A DNA stretch of 64,000 nt. Origin: Tetranychus cinnabarinus (lineage: Eukaryota; Arthropoda; Arachnida; Trombidiformes; Tetranychidae). A model generated the notes under the pieces. The model was given only the letters and a program-made list of their open reading frames with translations, was not told the origin of the DNA and searched no databases. The position numbers were made by a program, and so were the translations under genes. The stretch is taken from positions 7,130,001-7,194,000 of the forward strand of contig WHVY01000005.1 in assembly GCA_022266195.1 (NCBI GenBank), written 5' to 3'. Position 1 is the first letter of the stretch, and each line of letters begins with the position of its first letter. Below, piece by piece: positions 61,501 through 64,000 of this stretch.

Positions 61501-64000
61501 TAGATCATTAGTTGTTGAAAAGTAATGTCCAGTTTTTTACTTGTGACTTACCAAGTAAACACAAAATTTCAAGTCAACAGCTTACAGCTTGTCTTTAGTT
61601 TTCCCTTTTACTTTTGCCAATGATAAAACTTTAGTAATCGATCTGTTCCCATGAAACATTGATTCTTTCTGAAAAACAATCAAAATCAAAATTTCTTGAA
61701 ATAAAAACCTTTCTCATCTCAATCAGCCAATTTACCCAAAACCAGTCTACAGAGTTAATCTCAAGTTTACCATCGATGAATCCTAATTTGTCAAGTTATA
61801 ACTCTTAAGTATGGAAAAAAAGATCTGAGTCTGTAATAGCAACACGTAGTGACCATGGTTATTAATAGCCATCTATGAGTTCCAGACTATCCTAATGATT
61901 ATCACGAACACAGAGCCATTAAGATGTACCGTTTGGACTGAATGATAAACATGATGCGAGTTTCCATAAAAGTAATAGTTTCCATAATAGTTACCTAAAG
62001 ATAGCCAAGAAATAAATGGTTATAAATAACTTGATAAATGTTTATAAATGGTTAGTTCTTGATATAAAGTGATTAATTCTGTAAAGTAAATGTAATTCAT
62101 TAGAAGATTATTCAGTTAGAAGATCGGTTTCACTGTTTTGATCAAAGTAATAACAAAAGGAAAATTTACTTACAAAATTAATAAAACTGGCAACATATTC
62201 AATTAAAGTTGGCGCGCTCCAAAAAAACCAAATGAACCCAAAAATGCAGACGAAACCAAATATCTGGTTGTTGCCAGTATTGAATGACAATTATTAATGA
62301 TGGATTGTCTATTAAATTAAGAGACACCATTTAGCTTGGACAAGCTTGGAAGTTAAATTATAAAATTAATCATCGACAGATAAAGATTTAATTTCCTCAA
62401 TCATTTTCACAATGAATTAACCAAAATAAACAGAAGTAACTTGACTTTAACCCAAACCAATATGATTGGTTATCAATAAAAGTGATTTTAGCTCCATCTT
62501 TTATTCAACTTGATAGGTGATTGATCAAGCGACTTTACATTATGAATGATTGATAAAAGTTATTACAGAATAATATTAAATTGTAAATTGTATCTTTTTA
62601 TATTACATTCAATTTCTTTGTAAATTTATCGTCATTGGTTATATATTTTTAACCGTTTATTTCTCAAGCTTTACCAGATTCTTTCACTATTATTACAAGA
62701 ATTGTCCAAACCAATAATAATTCCTGATTGTGGAATAAATTTGATTCATGAATTCAAGGTTAATCACAGAAATTGCTTTTTTACAACTTTTTTTCAATTC
62801 TAAACTCATGCAATAATTGAACATTTCAAACATAATATGAAGTTTCCATTCTTAAACCATTGAAATATTACGATTTTTATGGCGATTAAAGTGCTAAAAT
62901 TAAGCTTACATATTTTTATTACATGGAAATATCGAGGTGAATTTGCCGATAGATTTGAGTCAAAATTAAATGCAAACAATTAATAATAAAAGCTTTTAAT
63001 AGTTTCTTTATTTTTAAACCAACCATTCGGTAACATGGAATTATTAGTCTGTTTATAAAAAGAAACTCAATTTGTTTATTAAAAATCTCCTTTTCTCCAG
63101 ACTAACTCTGATTATTTTGATTCAACAAAACCGGTTTTACCTTTTACTTCATAAACAATTATGAGAATCCTAATTAGACTGCCCTAAGGTTATTCAATCA
63201 ACCTGTTCACAGTCAGGGACAGAAGAAGTTGAATCGCAAAACATTATATCTTTGGCATTAATGATTCCAGATCAGAAATGAAGATTTCAGATGGAATTTT
63301 TCTTCCATTGAAAATTACCATTTACGGTCAAAATGGACAAACATTTCATGCACAACTTTCATTGGTGACTTTAGCTCATCTTCAAAACTTTCAGAATTTT
63401 CTAAATCTTAGATATTCTTTCATGTGAAATTGGATTGAAAGTAAAGCAAAGTTGATGAACTGGAAAAGTGAAAACAGAGAGCAACTTGAGTCTGTTATGA
63501 ATAACTTGAGTTTTGGTTAATCACCTTAACTGGAGTCATTTGGAATCAGTAAAGTGATGAATGAAAGGTTGATATGCTTGAATCTCGGAGAATAATATTA
63601 TTCTTGGATTTTTACAGTTACTAACAGGGCATTTATCATGACTGTGAATAAAGGGAAAAGACTCTTGAAGCTCATGTTGACTTAACCTGGTTTCTTTGAA
63701 ATGTTTCAAGAGACAGAAAAGTAACCAACCATTGAACAAATAAAATTTGGTAAATCAATTCAAGTTGAACAAATAATAACAATAAATACATTGATCATGA
63801 TGCATTGGATAAACATTAATGTAAATTTTAAATATTGACTGTAACCAACTGTGAGTTGAGCAAAAAGTTGCCAATTTAAATATTCAAATGATATCAATGG
63901 GAATCTATTGTGAGATGTTATCAGAAGCCAGAAAACCTGTTAACATGAACAGTGTTTGTATTAGCCATTTGGTAGGGATAAATGTATTGTTACTAGGAAT
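58577..64000 (+). CDS. LIPE: Hormone-sensitive lipase, 5' part (continues beyond the window)
   Basis: One long exon, 58577-59722, is in view: 382 codons ending at donor GAT/GTAAGT in phase 0. The ATG at 58577 (MSFDQADCDC) is the first in this frame after the leader; the frame is open some way further upstream but has no other ATG. The N-terminal region matches the HSL_N domain: NGYITYCVLVRSWLTKCM, FWLSPRTRSILKLYQKG, IKLANRANLGFPVDMATII. The exon ends in the start of the alpha/beta-hydrolase fold, with oxyanion-hole sequence HCHGSGF (His367) where mammals have HFHGGGF. The GDSAGG serine elbow and later catalytic residues are not in view; no further exon was found up to the window edge. The family hydrolyses acylglycerols and sterol esters on lipid droplets. 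Confidence 0.9.
59723..64000 (+). other. Probable long intron of the lipase gene, running off the window
   Basis: 4.3 kb after the donor at 59723 with no recognisable coding exon on either strand. The lipase still needs its serine elbow and C-terminal half, so the next exon must lie to the right. Short minus-strand frames at 62108-62290 and 63536-63739 show no motif. Confidence 0.6.

Overview
The window is nuclear DNA of an animal with small, intron-containing genes. It is roughly two-thirds A+T by eye, splice sites are GT/AG, and several introns are only 60-170 bp. The gene set (RIO1 kinase, glucosidase II beta, RCC1, gamma-glutamyl hydrolase, an NRF-6-type acyltransferase, hormone-sensitive lipase) is metazoan. 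The compact layout and the NRF-6 gene suggest an arthropod, possibly an acariform (spider-mite-like) chelicerate. That placement is inference; no marker here proves it. No bacterial, viral or organellar genes, rRNA or CRISPR were seen.

Layout. 1-2.7 kb holds no recognisable gene. 2.7-12.4 kb is a duplicated cluster: an inverted, broken piece of the glucosidase II beta gene (2700-3190, minus), RIO1 kinase copy 1 (3371-4692), an orphan last exon of glucosidase II beta (about 4790-5330), RIO1 copy 2 (5990-7332), the complete seven-exon glucosidase II beta gene (7777-10164) and a two-exon RCC1 gene (10902-12417). 14.0-29.4 kb is one large four-exon gene for an unrecognised 1764-residue low-complexity protein. 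A near-perfect 79-nt-arm inverted repeat lies in its first intron, and a stray RCC1 exon fragment lies just upstream of it. 31.8-33.1 kb (minus) is a two-exon BTB-BACK gene. 36.2-37.3 kb is gamma-glutamyl hydrolase, with another decayed glucosidase II beta tail upstream of it (about 35.25-35.46 kb). 44.5-55.9 kb is a seven-exon NRF-6-like membrane acyltransferase with a 7.2-kb second intron. 58.6 kb to the right edge is the 5' part of a hormone-sensitive lipase gene whose catalytic exons are not in view.

The most instructive feature is the history of the 2.7-12.4 kb cluster. The promoters of RIO1 copy 1, RIO1 copy 2 and RCC1 share a block containing TGAG(T/C)CACCGACAGGAGC. The leader of RIO1 copy 2 is a hybrid: RCC1 promoter, a remnant of the RCC1 start region, then RIO1 leader. 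This is what unequal exchange between the RCC1 and RIO1 promoters would leave, followed by internal deletion and inversion in the first copy of the glucosidase gene. Decayed pieces of the same genes occur up to about 25 kb away.

The genes are housekeeping or metabolic and do not form one pathway: ribosome maturation (RIO1), ER glycoprotein quality control (glucosidase II beta), Ran nucleotide exchange (RCC1), folate turnover (gamma-glutamyl hydrolase) and lipid handling (NRF-6-like protein, lipase). All exon joins were derived by hand from splice sites and reading phase. Every complete model closes in frame.
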